A stretch of DNA of 64,000 nt from a candidate division KSB1 bacterium (GTDB lineage: Bacteria > Zhuqueibacterota > Zhuqueibacteria > Zhuqueibacterales > Zhuqueibacteraceae). This document shows, piece after piece, positions 33,109 to 43,500 of the stretch. The stretch spans positions 93,112 to 157,111 of the forward strand of contig JAPDQB010000006.1 of assembly GCA_034506175.1 (NCBI GenBank), written 5' to 3'. Numbering within the stretch: the first letter of the stretch is position 1; each line of letters opens with the position of its first letter. Below the pieces are notes generated by a model. The model ran no database searches. It saw nothing but the letters and a program-made list of their open reading frames with translations, and was not told the DNA's origin. A program made the translations under genes and the position numbers.

Positions 33109-35376
33109 ATGCGCAAATGCTGCTATGCCGTTTTTAATTTGTTGTTGATTTTCTTGCTGGCCGCCCCGCTTCAGGCTCAAATTGAAATGCCTTTAGCCGC
33201 TCAGAGTGCAGTTGATTTGCAAAAAGAGGCCGGCGCCATCTGCGGCGCGCCGTTCATGCGAGAGCAAGAGCAGGAAGCGCTGAAATATCTCGAACAGCAT
33301 CCCGAGCTGGCTCAGCGCAGTCTGCAAAAAACCGCCTGGAATTTCACGGTGGGATCGCAAAAAACCTGGTATGCCAATGACTTCAGGACAAACCAGCGCT
33401 ATCTGGCGTCATCAACCTGCCGCGCGGTTGGCACGAGATGCTATATCTTCGTCGAAGATGCCGTTTGGCTGGATCGCGTCAGCCAGGCCGCGGTGGACGC
33501 TTTCAGAAACGCTTTTGATTCCAGCACACCAGCCAATTCCACGAAAGGAATTTATCAAACCGATGTCGATACCTTTGGCTCGCCTCCGGACGTGGATAGC
33601 GATCCCAAAATTATCGTCTTGATTTTAGATATAAAAGACCAATACTCGAATACCGGCTCCGGCGGATTCATCGCAGGCTATTTCGCAGGTTACAATGAAC
33701 TGCCGGTGACGGTGGCGCCGCAGAGCAATGTGGCCGAAATTTTATACATCGACGCCAACCCGCTGTCTTTGACCACGACAGGGGGCTTGCAATTTGGCTT
33801 GAGCACGCTGGCCCACGAGTTTCAACATATGATTCACTGGAATTATGACACCGACGAGCTTACTTTTATCAACGAAGCATGCTCGGAGGTGGCGTCGGTT
33901 GTTTGCGGCTACCCGATCAGCGAGCAAAGCTCGTATGTGAACAATACTAACGTCAACTTGCTCTCCTGGCAAGCCGCGCTGAGTGATTATTCCCGCGCCG
34001 CGCGATTTATGACTTATGTTCGCGATCAAATCGGCGTTGGCGTCCTCAAGGCGATCGTGCAAAACCCCTCGGACGGCGCGTTTGGAATCGATGCCGCGCT
34101 GCAGTCCATCGGCAGTCTGTTGCGGTTTATTGATATTTTCAAAAATTTTGCGATTGCCAATATTCTCGACGACAAAATCGTGAACCCGGCTTACGGGTAC
34201 ACCTATCCCAATCTTCCCAAAGCCGCGGGCCGCTTGCTTGCCAATCCCAATGTCGCAACGACCAACAGCACCGTGCAGCATTTGGGCGTTGAATATCTGT
34301 CGTTCAAGCACGGCGCTGATTTGAAAGCGCGATTTACGGTGGAGAATGCCTCCGTTCTCATCAAAGCTGTAGAAATCGGGCCGACGGGCAAACGCGTGGT
34401 CGATGTCACGCCGAACGTTGATTTCACCGAGCCTGCCTATGGCAGCACTTACAGCGAAATTCATTTTGTCGTTGTCAACACCAACCAGGCCTTTCCGTAC
34501 GGTTATACGTATCAAGCGTCTGGCATCTCAAAACCGGTAGAACAAAAATGGGATGCAACCGAGCCAAACGGCTTGTTGCGGCTTTCTCCTTCCGATACGA
34601 TATGCGTGACCTTTGATGCCATTTCCGGCGGCAAGCTCGACTCCATTCGGGTGGCGTTGCGGCGTGCCGGTTCGATCACTGGTGGTATATGGCAATTTAC
34701 CGGGAATATCCGGCCAACCCCGCTGGGCAAGCGCTTAGCCTATCCGATTACTGCGTCGACTAACTTCAACACGCCGGTCGTTAATCCAGGTGTAGTCGCG
34801 TGCGGCTCGTATCCGTATCCTCAACCATACCCGAATTGGCGCAAAGTCGATTTGCAATCATTCAATATCAGCACTGACCAACCGTTTGCAGTGGCGTTTG
34901 TCATTCGCGTTCCAGATACGCCAGCGGTGATGTTCACGTGCTATCCAGGACAATCGCCTTATCATAATTTCACATATTTGAACAGGCCATCTTCCGGCAC
35001 GCCGGATTGGTACTACTTAGTCGCGGATGAGAGCAACATTTTGATTTATCTCATTCGCGCTTATATAAGTTTTCCAACCACTGGTGTCAAACAAACCGTC
35101 GAGCTAGAGCCGAGGGCTTTTTATCTGGCGCAGAATTATCCGAACCCGTTTAACCCGAACACGACTATCGAGTTCTCGTTGCCGCGTTCCGGCTTGATCA
35201 CGCTGAAAATGTTTAATGCACTCGGTGAAGAAGTCGCAACGCTCTTGCAGGAAAAGCGAACAGCCGGCAAGCATAATGTCGTTTGGAACGCTAGCAACAT
35301 GCCGAGCGGCGTTTACTTCTATCGATTGGAAGGCGAAGGATTTGTCGAAACCAAGAGGCTCTTGCTAATGAAGTGA
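33109..35376 (+). CDS. Secreted M30-like metallopeptidase with C-terminal sorting domain
   Basis: Exported peptidase of 755 aa. The ATG at 33109 follows GGAGGATTTT and begins a signal peptide ending PLQAQ; the longer open frame to 32908 overlaps the lipoprotein gene. Zinc ligands His236 and His240 with Glu237 form HEFQH, and Glu256 in FINEACSE is a likely third ligand, a pattern like hyicolysin (M30) peptidases. A beta-rich region follows, and the C-terminus begins YPNPFNPNTTIEF and ends KRLLLMK, the FCB-type sorting domain also found on the M14 enzyme. It probably degrades extracellular protein; the substrate is unknown. Confidence 0.85.
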   Translation: MRKCCYAVFNLLLIFLLAAPLQAQIEMPLAAQSAVDLQKEAGAICGAPFMREQEQEALKYLEQHPELAQRSLQKTAWNFTVGSQKTWYANDFRTNQRYLASSTCRAVGTRCYIFVEDAVWLDRVSQAAVDAFRNAFDSSTPANSTKGIYQTDVDTFGSPPDVDSDPKIIVLILDIKDQYSNTGSGGFIAGYFAGYNELPVTVAPQSNVAEILYIDANPLSLTTTGGLQFGLSTLAHEFQHMIHWNYDTDELTFINEACSEVASVVCGYPISEQSSYVNNTNVNLLSWQAALSDYSRAARFMTYVRDQIGVGVLKAIVQNPSDGAFGIDAALQSIGSLLRFIDIFKNFAIANILDDKIVNPAYGYTYPNLPKAAGRLLANPNVATTNSTVQHLGVEYLSFKHGADLKARFTVENASVLIKAVEIGPTGKRVVDVTPNVDFTEPAYGSTYSEIHFVVVNTNQAFPYGYTYQASGISKPVEQKWDATEPNGLLRLSPSDTICVTFDAISGGKLDSIRVALRRAGSITGGIWQFTGNIRPTPLGKRLAYPITASTNFNTPVVNPGVVACGSYPYPQPYPNWRKVDLQSFNISTDQPFAVAFVIRVPDTPAVMFTCYPGQSPYHNFTYLNRPSSGTPDWYYLVADESNILIYLIRAYISFPTTGVKQTVELEPRAFYLAQNYPNPFNPNTTIEFSLPRSGLITLKMFNALGEEVATLLQEKRTAGKHNVVWNASNMPSGVYFYRLEGEGFVETKRLLLMK

Positions 35377-35383
35377 GTCTAAT

Positions 35384-35433
35384 GCGTAAAACGTAATGCG
35401 TAAAAAATTTATGTTTTACGCATTACGTTTTAT
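35384..35433. repeat. Inverted repeat, CGTAAAACGTAATGCGTAAA family
   Basis: Arms of 20 bases: GTAAAACGTAATGCGTAAAA faces TTTTACGCATTACGTTTTAT with one mismatch, around an 8-base AT-rich loop. It lies directly after the metallopeptidase stop and before the DUF2914 gene. Confidence 0.85.
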
Positions 35434-35454
35434 GAATCAGGCCGGGAGAAAGAA

Positions 35455-36636
35455 TTGGTCAACCCGCTCGAAGCGATTCGCCGGAAAACCCACGATTATC
35501 GCCAAGCTGTCGCGGCGACGAAGCAAAAAGGCCGCGCGTTTTATCGGCAGAAAAGGCACAAGGCCGAGCAGCTTTATCAGCGCTATCAGAAATACCTTCC
35601 GCTCGCGGCGTTCGTCGTCGGCTTTGTGTGGGACAGCCTCACGCTGACGCGCATCGATTCCAAGCTCGATAATTTTATTTTGCTCGGCTACACGCTCGCC
35701 GCCGGCGTTCTGATTGCCGTCATCGGCATGGTCGAGCGCGGCCGCCTGCGCCAGGCGTGGATCGTGACGCATTTGCATTGGATTGCCGGCCTCACGCACT
35801 TTTTTCTCGGCGGCCTGCTTTCAAGTTACGTCGTCTTTTATTTTAAAAGCGCGGCGGTCGGCAAATCGTTCATTTTTGTCGGCCTGCTCGTCGCGCTGAT
35901 GCTCGCCAACGAATTCTTTTCCGACCGGCTGCACAATTTGAAACTGCTGTGCGCCATCTATTTTTTCTGCTGCTTTGCCTTCCTGACTTTCTTTCTGCCG
36001 GTGATGACGCACCTGATGAACGCGGCGATGTTCATCGCCAGCGGCCTGCTGAGTTTTCTCGTGACCGGCGCCATCGTGGCGGTGATTTATCATGGCGGCA
36101 TTCGCGAAGCCCGGCGCGAGCTGATCGGCATGGCGTGGCCGCCGGTGGTGATTTTTCTCGCGCTGGTGTTTTTCTATTTTCAAAATTGGATGCCGCCGGT
36201 GCCGCTGGCTTTGAAGGATGAAGGGATTTTTCGCAGCGTTAAACGGACTGGGGAAAACTATCAGGTCCGCTACAGCCAGCCGCGCTGGTGGCAAATTTTC
36301 AAAACCGACGATCGCGACTTCGCTTACGCGCCGGGCGACACGGTTTACTGCTTCACGGCGGTTTTCGCGCCGGTCGGTTTGCGGGAAAATATCGTACATC
36401 ATTGGCAAAAGAAAAATCCGACCGGGGATTGGATGACGACTGATCGGTATAGCAATTTTATCCGCCAGGGCGGCCGCGACGGCGGCTGGCGCAGCTACAG
36501 CCGAAAATTAAATGTGACCCCCGGCGAGTGGCGCATCGAAGTGAAAACGGCGAAAGGCCGGCTGCTCGGCAGAATTCCCCTGGAAATCACCGAGACGATG
36601 GAACGCCCCAACAAAATGAAAATCGATTACCGTTAA
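35455..36636 (+). CDS. DUF2914 membrane protein
   Basis: A 393-aa protein from a TTG start just after GGGAGAAAGAA. A basic N-terminal segment is followed by about seven transmembrane helices (FVVGFVWDSLTLTRIDSK, YTLAAGVLIAVIGMV, FIFVGLLVALMLANEFF and others). The soluble C-terminal DUF2914 domain begins around residue 290 (YCFTAVFAPVGLRENIVHHW) and contains GGWRSYSRKLNVTPGEWRIE. The domain recurs in envelope proteins, but its function is not known. It appears monocistronic. Confidence 0.78.
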   Translation: MVNPLEAIRRKTHDYRQAVAATKQKGRAFYRQKRHKAEQLYQRYQKYLPLAAFVVGFVWDSLTLTRIDSKLDNFILLGYTLAAGVLIAVIGMVERGRLRQAWIVTHLHWIAGLTHFFLGGLLSSYVVFYFKSAAVGKSFIFVGLLVALMLANEFFSDRLHNLKLLCAIYFFCCFAFLTFFLPVMTHLMNAAMFIASGLLSFLVTGAIVAVIYHGGIREARRELIGMAWPPVVIFLALVFFYFQNWMPPVPLALKDEGIFRSVKRTGENYQVRYSQPRWWQIFKTDDRDFAYAPGDTVYCFTAVFAPVGLRENIVHHWQKKNPTGDWMTTDRYSNFIRQGGRDGGWRSYSRKLNVTPGEWRIEVKTAKGRLLGRIPLEITETMERPNKMKIDYR

Positions 36637-36682
36637 AACAGAACAAATCCAAGTTTGCCCACAGATTGAAAAATCCCGCTGA

Positions 36683-37186
36683 TTACTTTTTCTTTCTCGC
36701 CAACTCCGTCAAAATATTGCGATGAATCCGAAACGCAATATTCTCCGGCAACTGCGAGATTTCGAACCACCGCGCTTCCAGGGCGTCATCTCCCGGCTGC
36801 AAATTTCCCCCAATAATTTCGCCGCGATAAACCACCAGCAGAATTTCATAATCCGGATAATCCCGCCCGGGATAAACGCCGTAAAGGCTGTGAATGGCGA
36901 TCTCGAGCCCGGTTTCCTCATTCAATTCGCGAATCGCGGTCTGCTCCGGGCCTTCGCCCCATTCGATGAAACCCGCCGGCAGGCTCCACTCGCCGGCGGC
37001 CGGCTCGAATTTTCTTTTGACCAAAAGCACCTGGGAATTTTGTTGCAGAATGACGGCGACGGCTGGAATGGGATTTTGATAAAAAATAAAACCGCATTTT
37101 TCGCAGACCAGACGCTCACGCCCTTCGGTAAAGCGCAGATGCAAGCGCCCGCCGCATTGCGGGCAATAACTGAAATTTCTTGACAT
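36683..37186 (-). CDS. NUDIX hydrolase with zinc ribbon
   Basis: A 167-aa pyrophosphohydrolase. The N-terminal zinc ribbon uses CPQC and CEKC, as in NudC-type proteins. The Nudix box, seen as GFIEWGEGPEQTAIRELNEE plus TG, is complete with its metal-binding Glu residues. The ATG at 37186 is chosen because AGGAGAG precedes it closely. The substrate might be a nucleoside diphosphate derivative such as NADH or ADP-ribose; a zinc ribbon alone does not settle it, and the SQPWPFPxS motif of true NudC is not seen. Confidence 0.88.
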   Translation of the reverse strand: MSRNFSYCPQCGGRLHLRFTEGRERLVCEKCGFIFYQNPIPAVAVILQQNSQVLLVKRKFEPAAGEWSLPAGFIEWGEGPEQTAIRELNEETGLEIAIHSLYGVYPGRDYPDYEILLVVYRGEIIGGNLQPGDDALEARWFEISQLPENIAFRIHRNILTELARKKK

Positions 37187-37236
37187 GTGCAACTCTCCTT
37201 GTTGCATGAAACGGAAATCCTATAAAGCCGAACGAT

Positions 37237-39120
37237 CTATTTTGCAGCGCCCTTGAGAAATTCCTCGATGCCGGCGACGATCGCCGCCGCATTTTTTTCG
37301 CGAAACGCCGGATCGCGAATCAAGGCTTCCTCCAGCGGGTGCATGAGAAAAGCGGATTCCACCAGCACCGAGGGCATGCTGGTCACGCGGCAAACCGCGA
37401 GATTCTGATAAAACACGCCGAAATTCGGCAGTTGCAAGCGCTGCAACAAATGCCGTTGAATGCTTTGCGCCAACGGATAACTTTGCGGATGAAAATACAA
37501 GACGCTGCTGCCGCGGCTCTTGTCGGGATTGACGCCGTCCGGCAGCGCGTTGTGATGCAAGCTCACAAAAAGATCCGCGCCGGCGGCCTCGGCAAGCTTG
37601 GTTCGCGTGCCGAGAACGATGCCCTCTTCCAAGTTTTCTCGCGTGAGAACGACGCGCGCGCCTTTATCGGCAAGTTTTTCCGCCACGGCTTGGGCAAGAA
37701 GAAAATTGGCGTCTTTTTCGTAAAGCCCGCTCGGCCCGATGGCGCCCAAATCCGGGCCGTGGCCGGGATCGACGCAGATGGTCACCTCCCGCAGCGGACG
37801 TTTTCGTGATTTTGGGGTGAGCGGTGATTTCTTGATTTCGAGCACGAGATTATTTTCTTCGTAAAACGCCCGATAGCCCCACTGCTGATTCTGATTCAAA
37901 TCAATCGTCAGCCGGTATTTCTCTTCACCGTCCTGTGACCAGCGAATTTCGCCGATCAAGGGGTCGCCGAAGTCGTACCGAATCCAATCGGTGTCCGAGG
38001 TGGCGCCGTAAATCGTCACGTGCAGGCGCTGCGCTTTGATTTCCTGCTCGATTTTATACGGCAAGCGCTCGGAGAGAAAAATCGTGACGCTGGAAAATTT
38101 TTCAAAACTTTTCGTGCGGGCAACTCTGACCAGGCTTTGCGGGGGTTGCGTTCCCGGCGGCAGAAAACTCACGCTGCTCATTGGCACCCAAACCGACTCG
38201 CCCTCGGTTAATTTGGCGCGATAAAAATTGTCCTCCCGTCCGGTGATCCACAACTTCACTCCGGCGGGCAGAAACAACTGGTAGCCGCGGCCGGGTTTCG
38301 TCCGCGCCACGGTTAATTCCTGCGCCAAGCTGGCAACGCGAGGGACGCCGGAATTCCAAATTGATATTTTGCCCGGCGCGGTCATCGTGAGGCGGCGCCC
38401 GGAGGGATGCGTTATTTCAAAGCGAACCGCCGTGTTGGTCGCCACATCCCGCGGACGAATCACGTAAACGCCGGTGTAGATGCCGCGCACCAACGGCGTG
38501 GCTGGCGGCCGCGCCTGCCCGAAAACCGCCTCGCTGGTGTAAGAATTTTTTCTCAGCGGCTGCTCGGCCATCGGCAAATCAGCGGCGACGCTGTCAATCG
38601 AAAAACGCGCCGCACATCCCGGCGAGGCTTTGACGGCCACGCCGAGAACGTCGCCCGGCATCATTTCCAAATCGAGGTTCGGGAAAACGTAGCTCGAATC
38701 GACGCGAAGGGTCTCTGAAGAAGTGGTTGTGAGATAATAGGGAATGAAAACATTGCGATCGACAACGGTGGAATCGCCCACCGTGCCGTCGGCGAAAATC
38801 GGGCGGAGCACCGTATGAAACGTAAACGGCCCCGGCTTCACCGGCACGACAGCAAGAAAAGTTTTGCTCGGATAAAGCCGCGCCGGCAGGCCGTTGATCG
38901 TGACGGAAAATTTTACCGGCGTATTGGCCGTCGCGGCGCCGAAAGGCCGGTAATCGAAATTGCCGAAAATGAAAGTTGAATCGGCGGCGGTGACGATCAA
39001 CCCTTCGCGAGGATAGACGACTTCGAGCTGTGAAAGATATTGCGCGGAAAGCGGTTCGGCGCCAAAAGTAACGGCGATCACAAAACCGAAAAGAAAGGAC
39101 GCTTTAGCCAATTTGGGCAA
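37237..39120 (-). CDS. N-acetylmuramoyl-L-alanine amidase
   Basis: Exported cell-wall amidase of about 627 aa. A signal peptide ends PLSAQ. The N-terminal 430 residues are beta-rich regions, including an AMIN-like part (FEKFSSVTIFLSERLPYKIE, LTIDLNQNQQWGYRAF). The C-terminal Amidase_3 domain has zinc ligands in CVDPGHGPDLGAIG, the acidic residue after it in YEKDANF, FVSLHHNA and the catalytic Glu in VLVESAFLMHP. The frame is open to 39183, but the TTG at 39120 fits a signal peptide and overlaps the YkvA-like gene end slightly. It should cut peptide stems from glycan during division or remodelling. Confidence 0.88.
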   Translation of the reverse strand: MPKLAKASFLFGFVIAVTFGAEPLSAQYLSQLEVVYPREGLIVTAADSTFIFGNFDYRPFGAATANTPVKFSVTINGLPARLYPSKTFLAVVPVKPGPFTFHTVLRPIFADGTVGDSTVVDRNVFIPYYLTTTSSETLRVDSSYVFPNLDLEMMPGDVLGVAVKASPGCAARFSIDSVAADLPMAEQPLRKNSYTSEAVFGQARPPATPLVRGIYTGVYVIRPRDVATNTAVRFEITHPSGRRLTMTAPGKISIWNSGVPRVASLAQELTVARTKPGRGYQLFLPAGVKLWITGREDNFYRAKLTEGESVWVPMSSVSFLPPGTQPPQSLVRVARTKSFEKFSSVTIFLSERLPYKIEQEIKAQRLHVTIYGATSDTDWIRYDFGDPLIGEIRWSQDGEEKYRLTIDLNQNQQWGYRAFYEENNLVLEIKKSPLTPKSRKRPLREVTICVDPGHGPDLGAIGPSGLYEKDANFLLAQAVAEKLADKGARVVLTRENLEEGIVLGTRTKLAEAAGADLFVSLHHNALPDGVNPDKSRGSSVLYFHPQSYPLAQSIQRHLLQRLQLPNFGVFYQNLAVCRVTSMPSVLVESAFLMHPLEEALIRDPAFREKNAAAIVAGIEEFLKGAAK

Positions 39121-39412
39121 GATGTTCCTCGAGCACGTTGGTCGGGGTTTGGCGCAGCAAAAAACGCAGACCAGCCAGGACAACTACCAGATCATCCAGG
39201 TGGCCGATGATGGGTAAAATAAAATCAGGTATCAGATCAATCGGTAAAAACAAATAAACGATGGATGAAGCAAAAACGATTTTGCCGAAAGCCGGCACAC
39301 GCGAATCACGCAGCAGGCGGCCAACCAAACGAATGAGCCTGGGCAAATGCCAGATCAATTTCCAAAATGAAGGCCGGCGCAGCGTGGAAGAATCTGAGAG
39401 ACGAATCGGCAT
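39104..39412 (-). CDS. YkvA-like DUF1232 membrane protein
   Basis: A 102-aa protein from an ATG at 39412. It carries the DUF1232 core, AFGKIVFASSIVYLFLPIDL followed by IPDFILPIIGHLDD, with one or two hydrophobic helices. The longer frame to 39541 adds a low-complexity basic leader that is probably not translated. Such proteins are small inner-membrane proteins of unknown function. The gene overlaps the amidase start. Confidence 0.78.
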   Translation of the reverse strand: MPIRLSDSSTLRRPSFWKLIWHLPRLIRLVGRLLRDSRVPAFGKIVFASSIVYLFLPIDLIPDFILPIIGHLDDLVVVLAGLRFLLRQTPTNVLEEHLAQIG

Positions 39413-39527
39413 TTTGACGATCAAAAATTTAATGAGACGGTTACGATTTTCTTGTAAGATAAAAAAATGCCGGGAGGAAAACAAGTATTTGTTGAAAAAA
39501 GATTTCTTCGAGATGATTAAACGCCTG

Positions 39528-40511
39528 CTATCCCGCAACAACCGCGCCCCACCTCAGCTTTGTGAGGCGTTTGAACACCTCGCGATTTTTCCTGTCTTCA
39601 CGCTGCCGCACAACGCCGGTGGCGGTGCATAACTGCACCTCAGCGTAGACTTTCGTCACCTGCGGCGCGCGAATGATTCTCGCCCACGGCGCATGAGCCG
39701 GCGCAAAACGCGCCATGGCGGCGTAGGAAAATTTGCAATCTTCCCACTGTGAAATCGCCGCTTTGGCCCGGCGTTGAAATGACGGCCGCTGCAAACGCTG
39801 CGGAAAATGGCACCAATCATCAACGAGCGGACACGGCTGCTCGTGCGGGCACGGCGCGAGCGTGCGCGCGCCCAAAGCCAATAAGCGCTCGCGCGCTTTT
39901 TGGATCGCCGGGAAAGCAGCGGAGGTTCCCGGCTCGACCAGCAACAGCAGGCCGGCGCAGTGTTCCCAGGCATATTCCACCACGCGCTGCTGATCCGCTG
40001 CCGAAAGCTCATTCAAGACATGCCCGATGATGACGAGATCGTACGTTTGGTTGATCTTTGGAAGCCGACGGCGAAGATCGAGCTTTTGCCAATGACAATT
40101 GCGTATTGCGTCCTGTTCGGAAGCTTGCGCCAATTTTTGCCCGATGGCGATGAAAGACGCCTCGCGTTCCCAGGCTTCGAGTTTCTTCAAAGATGGCCAC
40201 TGCTCGAGCCCCGCCCACAATGCCGTGCCCGGCCCGCTGCCGAGGTCGAGCAACGAAAGCGGCTGCCAAGCCGGCGCCTGCGCTTTCGTCGCGGCCATCG
40301 CGCCGTAAAGCTGCGCGTAAGTGGCCGGAAAAATTTGCGCCAGATAGGCCAGGGCTTGTTCCTCCCCGTGCGCAAAGCTTGAGGGCAAAATCTCGCGCTG
40401 GCCGCGATAACGCCGGCTCAAGGCTTGCGCCTCGCGCTGCCACTGTCTGGCCGGCCGCGTTTTGAGAATTTCACGGATGGCGGTTGCGAGATTTTCGGGA
40501 AGAACAAACAT
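39528..40511 (-). CDS. Rsm22-like small-subunit rRNA methyltransferase
   Basis: SAM-dependent methyltransferase of 327 aa related to mitochondrial Rsm22. The SAM motif LLDLGSGPGTALWA and the YDLVIIGHVLNEL motif are clear. The C-terminal region carries the family cysteine motif PCPHEQPCPL with DDWCHFPQR, thought to hold a metal or iron-sulfur cluster. The ATG at 40511 is chosen; the frame is open far upstream but that part is antisense to the M1-like gene end. A role in ribosome assembly is inferred from the family. Confidence 0.85.
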   Translation of the reverse strand: MFVLPENLATAIREILKTRPARQWQREAQALSRRYRGQREILPSSFAHGEEQALAYLAQIFPATYAQLYGAMAATKAQAPAWQPLSLLDLGSGPGTALWAGLEQWPSLKKLEAWEREASFIAIGQKLAQASEQDAIRNCHWQKLDLRRRLPKINQTYDLVIIGHVLNELSAADQQRVVEYAWEHCAGLLLLVEPGTSAAFPAIQKARERLLALGARTLAPCPHEQPCPLVDDWCHFPQRLQRPSFQRRAKAAISQWEDCKFSYAAMARFAPAHAPWARIIRAPQVTKVYAEVQLCTATGVVRQREDRKNREVFKRLTKLRWGAVVAG

Positions 40512-40556
40512 TTGGCGTTTTTTTGAGCTTTGGAGAAATCGCTCATGCAAGAACAA

Positions 40557-40594
40557 ATCACAACCAGTAGCACGCGACCAGCAGCCAGCTACAA
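40557..40594. repeat. Degenerate ACCAGTAGC repeats at the M1-like gene end
   Basis: Variants of the unit seen at 15102-15163 (ACCAGTAGC, ACCAGCAGCCAGC). On the minus strand this run provides the stop codon of the M1-like gene. Confidence 0.4.
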
Positions 40595-43500
40595 GCCCCT
40601 CCCCAGCGCAAAATACCAGCGATATTGCTGCCTCTTTTCGCCGGGCAGCGGATGGCTCAACCAAACCGGGAAATAAAGCCGGAACGAAAAATCCGCCAAC
40701 AATCTTGCACCGAACACGCGCATTGGCGAGCCGCCGAAATTGAGCGCGAAGCCGGCGTCGGAACGCGTGTAAGAGCTGGCATCGCGTGTTGGCCAAAAAG
40801 CGCCGGTGCCATAAAATATAAACGGCGAAAAACCCGCCACAGCGAAATTGGGGCCGAGCGAGACATTCAGGCTCGCAAATTTTTCCGCCAACAACGGCGT
40901 GCCGCTGTAGCCGCGCAAATGGCCGCCGCCGGTAACCAAGCGGTGTGCGCTGCCGGTCCACTCACCAAAGGTTTTGAGCTTGTCATGTCGAAAACGTGTT
41001 CGCGCCTCCGCCCCTTCGCCGTGAAACAAATCCTGCAGCGGCAGACGATCCGGTCCGAACGATGTGCCGGCATTGCCTTGCAGGAGCATCCACATTCCGG
41101 GCAGCCGGTAACGCGTCATCGCTTGGCCGCTGATTTTCGTGAACCGCGATTCGCTCGACGGCAGTGCGCTTTCAATTCGCCATTGCGTTTCACCCGCCAA
41201 ACGCCCGCGGTTGAATTGCGCCTCGGCTTGCAAATAGACCGACAAAATTTTGCGATCTTCCCATTCCTGTACTTTCACGGTGCCAGTGTCATTTGCCAGC
41301 GAGCGGAAGGTGTATTGTTCATCCAGCAAATCCGAATAATTCAATCCGACCTGCCATTCCGCACTCGTCGTCGAACTCAAGCTCCGCAAGGCTTGAAATT
41401 GCAAACGGCCGTCGGCTTCGAAACGGCCTTCGATTTTGCGCGCGAAAATTGCATAGCGATTGCGTAAATTTTTTCGGCGCAGGGGATGGCTATAGCCGAT
41501 GGTGCCGTCCAGTTCCTGCGAAAGAAAAGCGTATGCAAGCTGCAGCGTCACGTTGTTGTAAAAAGCGCGGTAACTCGTGCGCGTTTGCACGCCGAGGCGA
41601 AAGCCGTCGACACGATTGTAGCCGAGGTCGGGTTTCCACAGCACGACGTACGCATCGCCGGGCATGAAAATATAGCGCATGAACGGCAGATCGGGTTTGA
41701 GCTCCAAGCGGCGGCGGCCGTTGTTGAGCAAGTTTGCGTCCATGATTTGATCGTTGGGATCGACCACGATACGGCCGGGTTTTTCCGGCGTTTCAAAAAC
41801 GACCTTGCCGGTTTCGTTTTTGCCGTCCCAGCGCTTCACTTCTTTTTGGCCGTCGCCGCGCTCCAATTCAACTTCAACCGGCATGATGCCGTCGCCTTTG
41901 CGCTTGATTTCGACTTCAGTGACCCACGCACCATCGGCGTTTTGCTTTTTGGTGACCCCGCCTTTTTGATAATCGACGGTCGGCGTTTGATGCAACCATT
42001 GCTTGAAAAACCAATCCAGTTCCTGCCCGCTGGTTTGTTCGCAGATCTCGATAAAATCGGCTTCGCTCGCGTGTTTGAATTTCCACTCATGATAATAGCG
42101 GCGCAAGATGGCATTGAACGTCGAATCGCCGACGACATAGCGCAGCATTTCATACAGCAAATCCGCTTTCACGAACGAATTAAAAAACATGCCGGGTGGA
42201 TCTTTGTACTGATGAATGGCGTTGGCAATCGGCTCGTTCTGGCCGGAGTTCATGTACAGCCGCGTGAAATTGCGCATGAGATCGTTGATCGACGGCAGCG
42301 GATAAAGCCTGGCAAAAACGCCCAGATCTTTTCGTACGCTGTCGGCGTCATAACCCATTTTGCCGTGCTTTTGCTCTGAAAAATCCTTGGCAAAAAAGAG
42401 CGCCAACCCGTTCGCCATCCAGCTTTCAGTCACGCCGTTGCTGCCGACCAGGCCGGGAAAATAGAGCCGGGCAAACGCAAAAATCAAATTGAAAGCCTCC
42501 GCGTCTTCGAGCAATATCATCGGCGGTTGGCTGATTTCGCGCCGCGCCGATTGCACGATGTCGAGCTGTGAAAATGGATATTCGCCGGCAGAATTTTTTA
42601 GGTAGCGCTGCACGCCCTCCAGGTTTTCGGCAATTGACTTGGCGAAAGCCCGCTGCCCCTCGCCGCGAGCAAAAATATTGACCGGATAATGAGACGAAAA
42701 AGTCGTCCGCACCAACGCCGGCGAAAGGCTCCAAATGAAATTTTGCGCCGGCGCGGCGCGGAAACGGACTTTGCGCGTACCGGATTTTTGCAGAACCTGC
42801 CGCACGGAATCCTGCCAGGCGCTAAACTTTTTGCCGGTCACGGTTGTGTCGATGGTGACGACATTCCAGCCCGGATCACCTTCCACCAAGTCGCCTGATC
42901 CGACCACAATAAAATTTCCGGGAACGGTGATCGTCGCGTCAATCGCGGCAAACTCGCTGTAAACGCTTTGGGCGTCCATCAAAAAATGAAACGGCTCGGC
43001 GTTCCAGCCGTTGCGATCATAAACCGCCAGGCGAGGAAACCAGTGCACAAAGTCGATTTGAATTTCATCCGGTGTTCGTGCCGCGGCGCGCCGCCGGTTG
43101 CGGCGCTCGTTGGTTGGCTTATGCTCAAAAACTTTTTTGTAATCCTGCGTGTAATTCAGGCTCAAACTCAGCGAGTCGCCGGGAGGCAAACGCACCGGCA
43201 GCGGCAGATCCAAAATCGTGTCGTGAAAATTGAAGGCGCGCAGTGGAAATTCCGTCTCGCGCCCGATGGCGTGAAACTGCACGCTCAGAATCGTCAGCGG
43301 ATAATCGGCTTCCTGAATCACGCGCACGCTGCCGCGTTGAAATCGCCGCATCTCCCGAACCGCGGTGTTCTCTTCGTCCAAAAAAGCGTTGGCCGGAACT
43401 TGCAGGTAAATTCGCGCGAGCGTGTCCGGCGAGTTGTTTTTGTAAGACAAAACCAAATGGCCGTTGAGCGTTTTGTTGGTCGTGTCAAATTCGGCTTCGA

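Noticed and set aside
40512..40961. Upstream extension of the Rsm22-like gene
   Set aside because: Overlaps the M1-like gene in the same strand but another frame and shows no conserved motif; the methyltransferase starts naturally at 40511.
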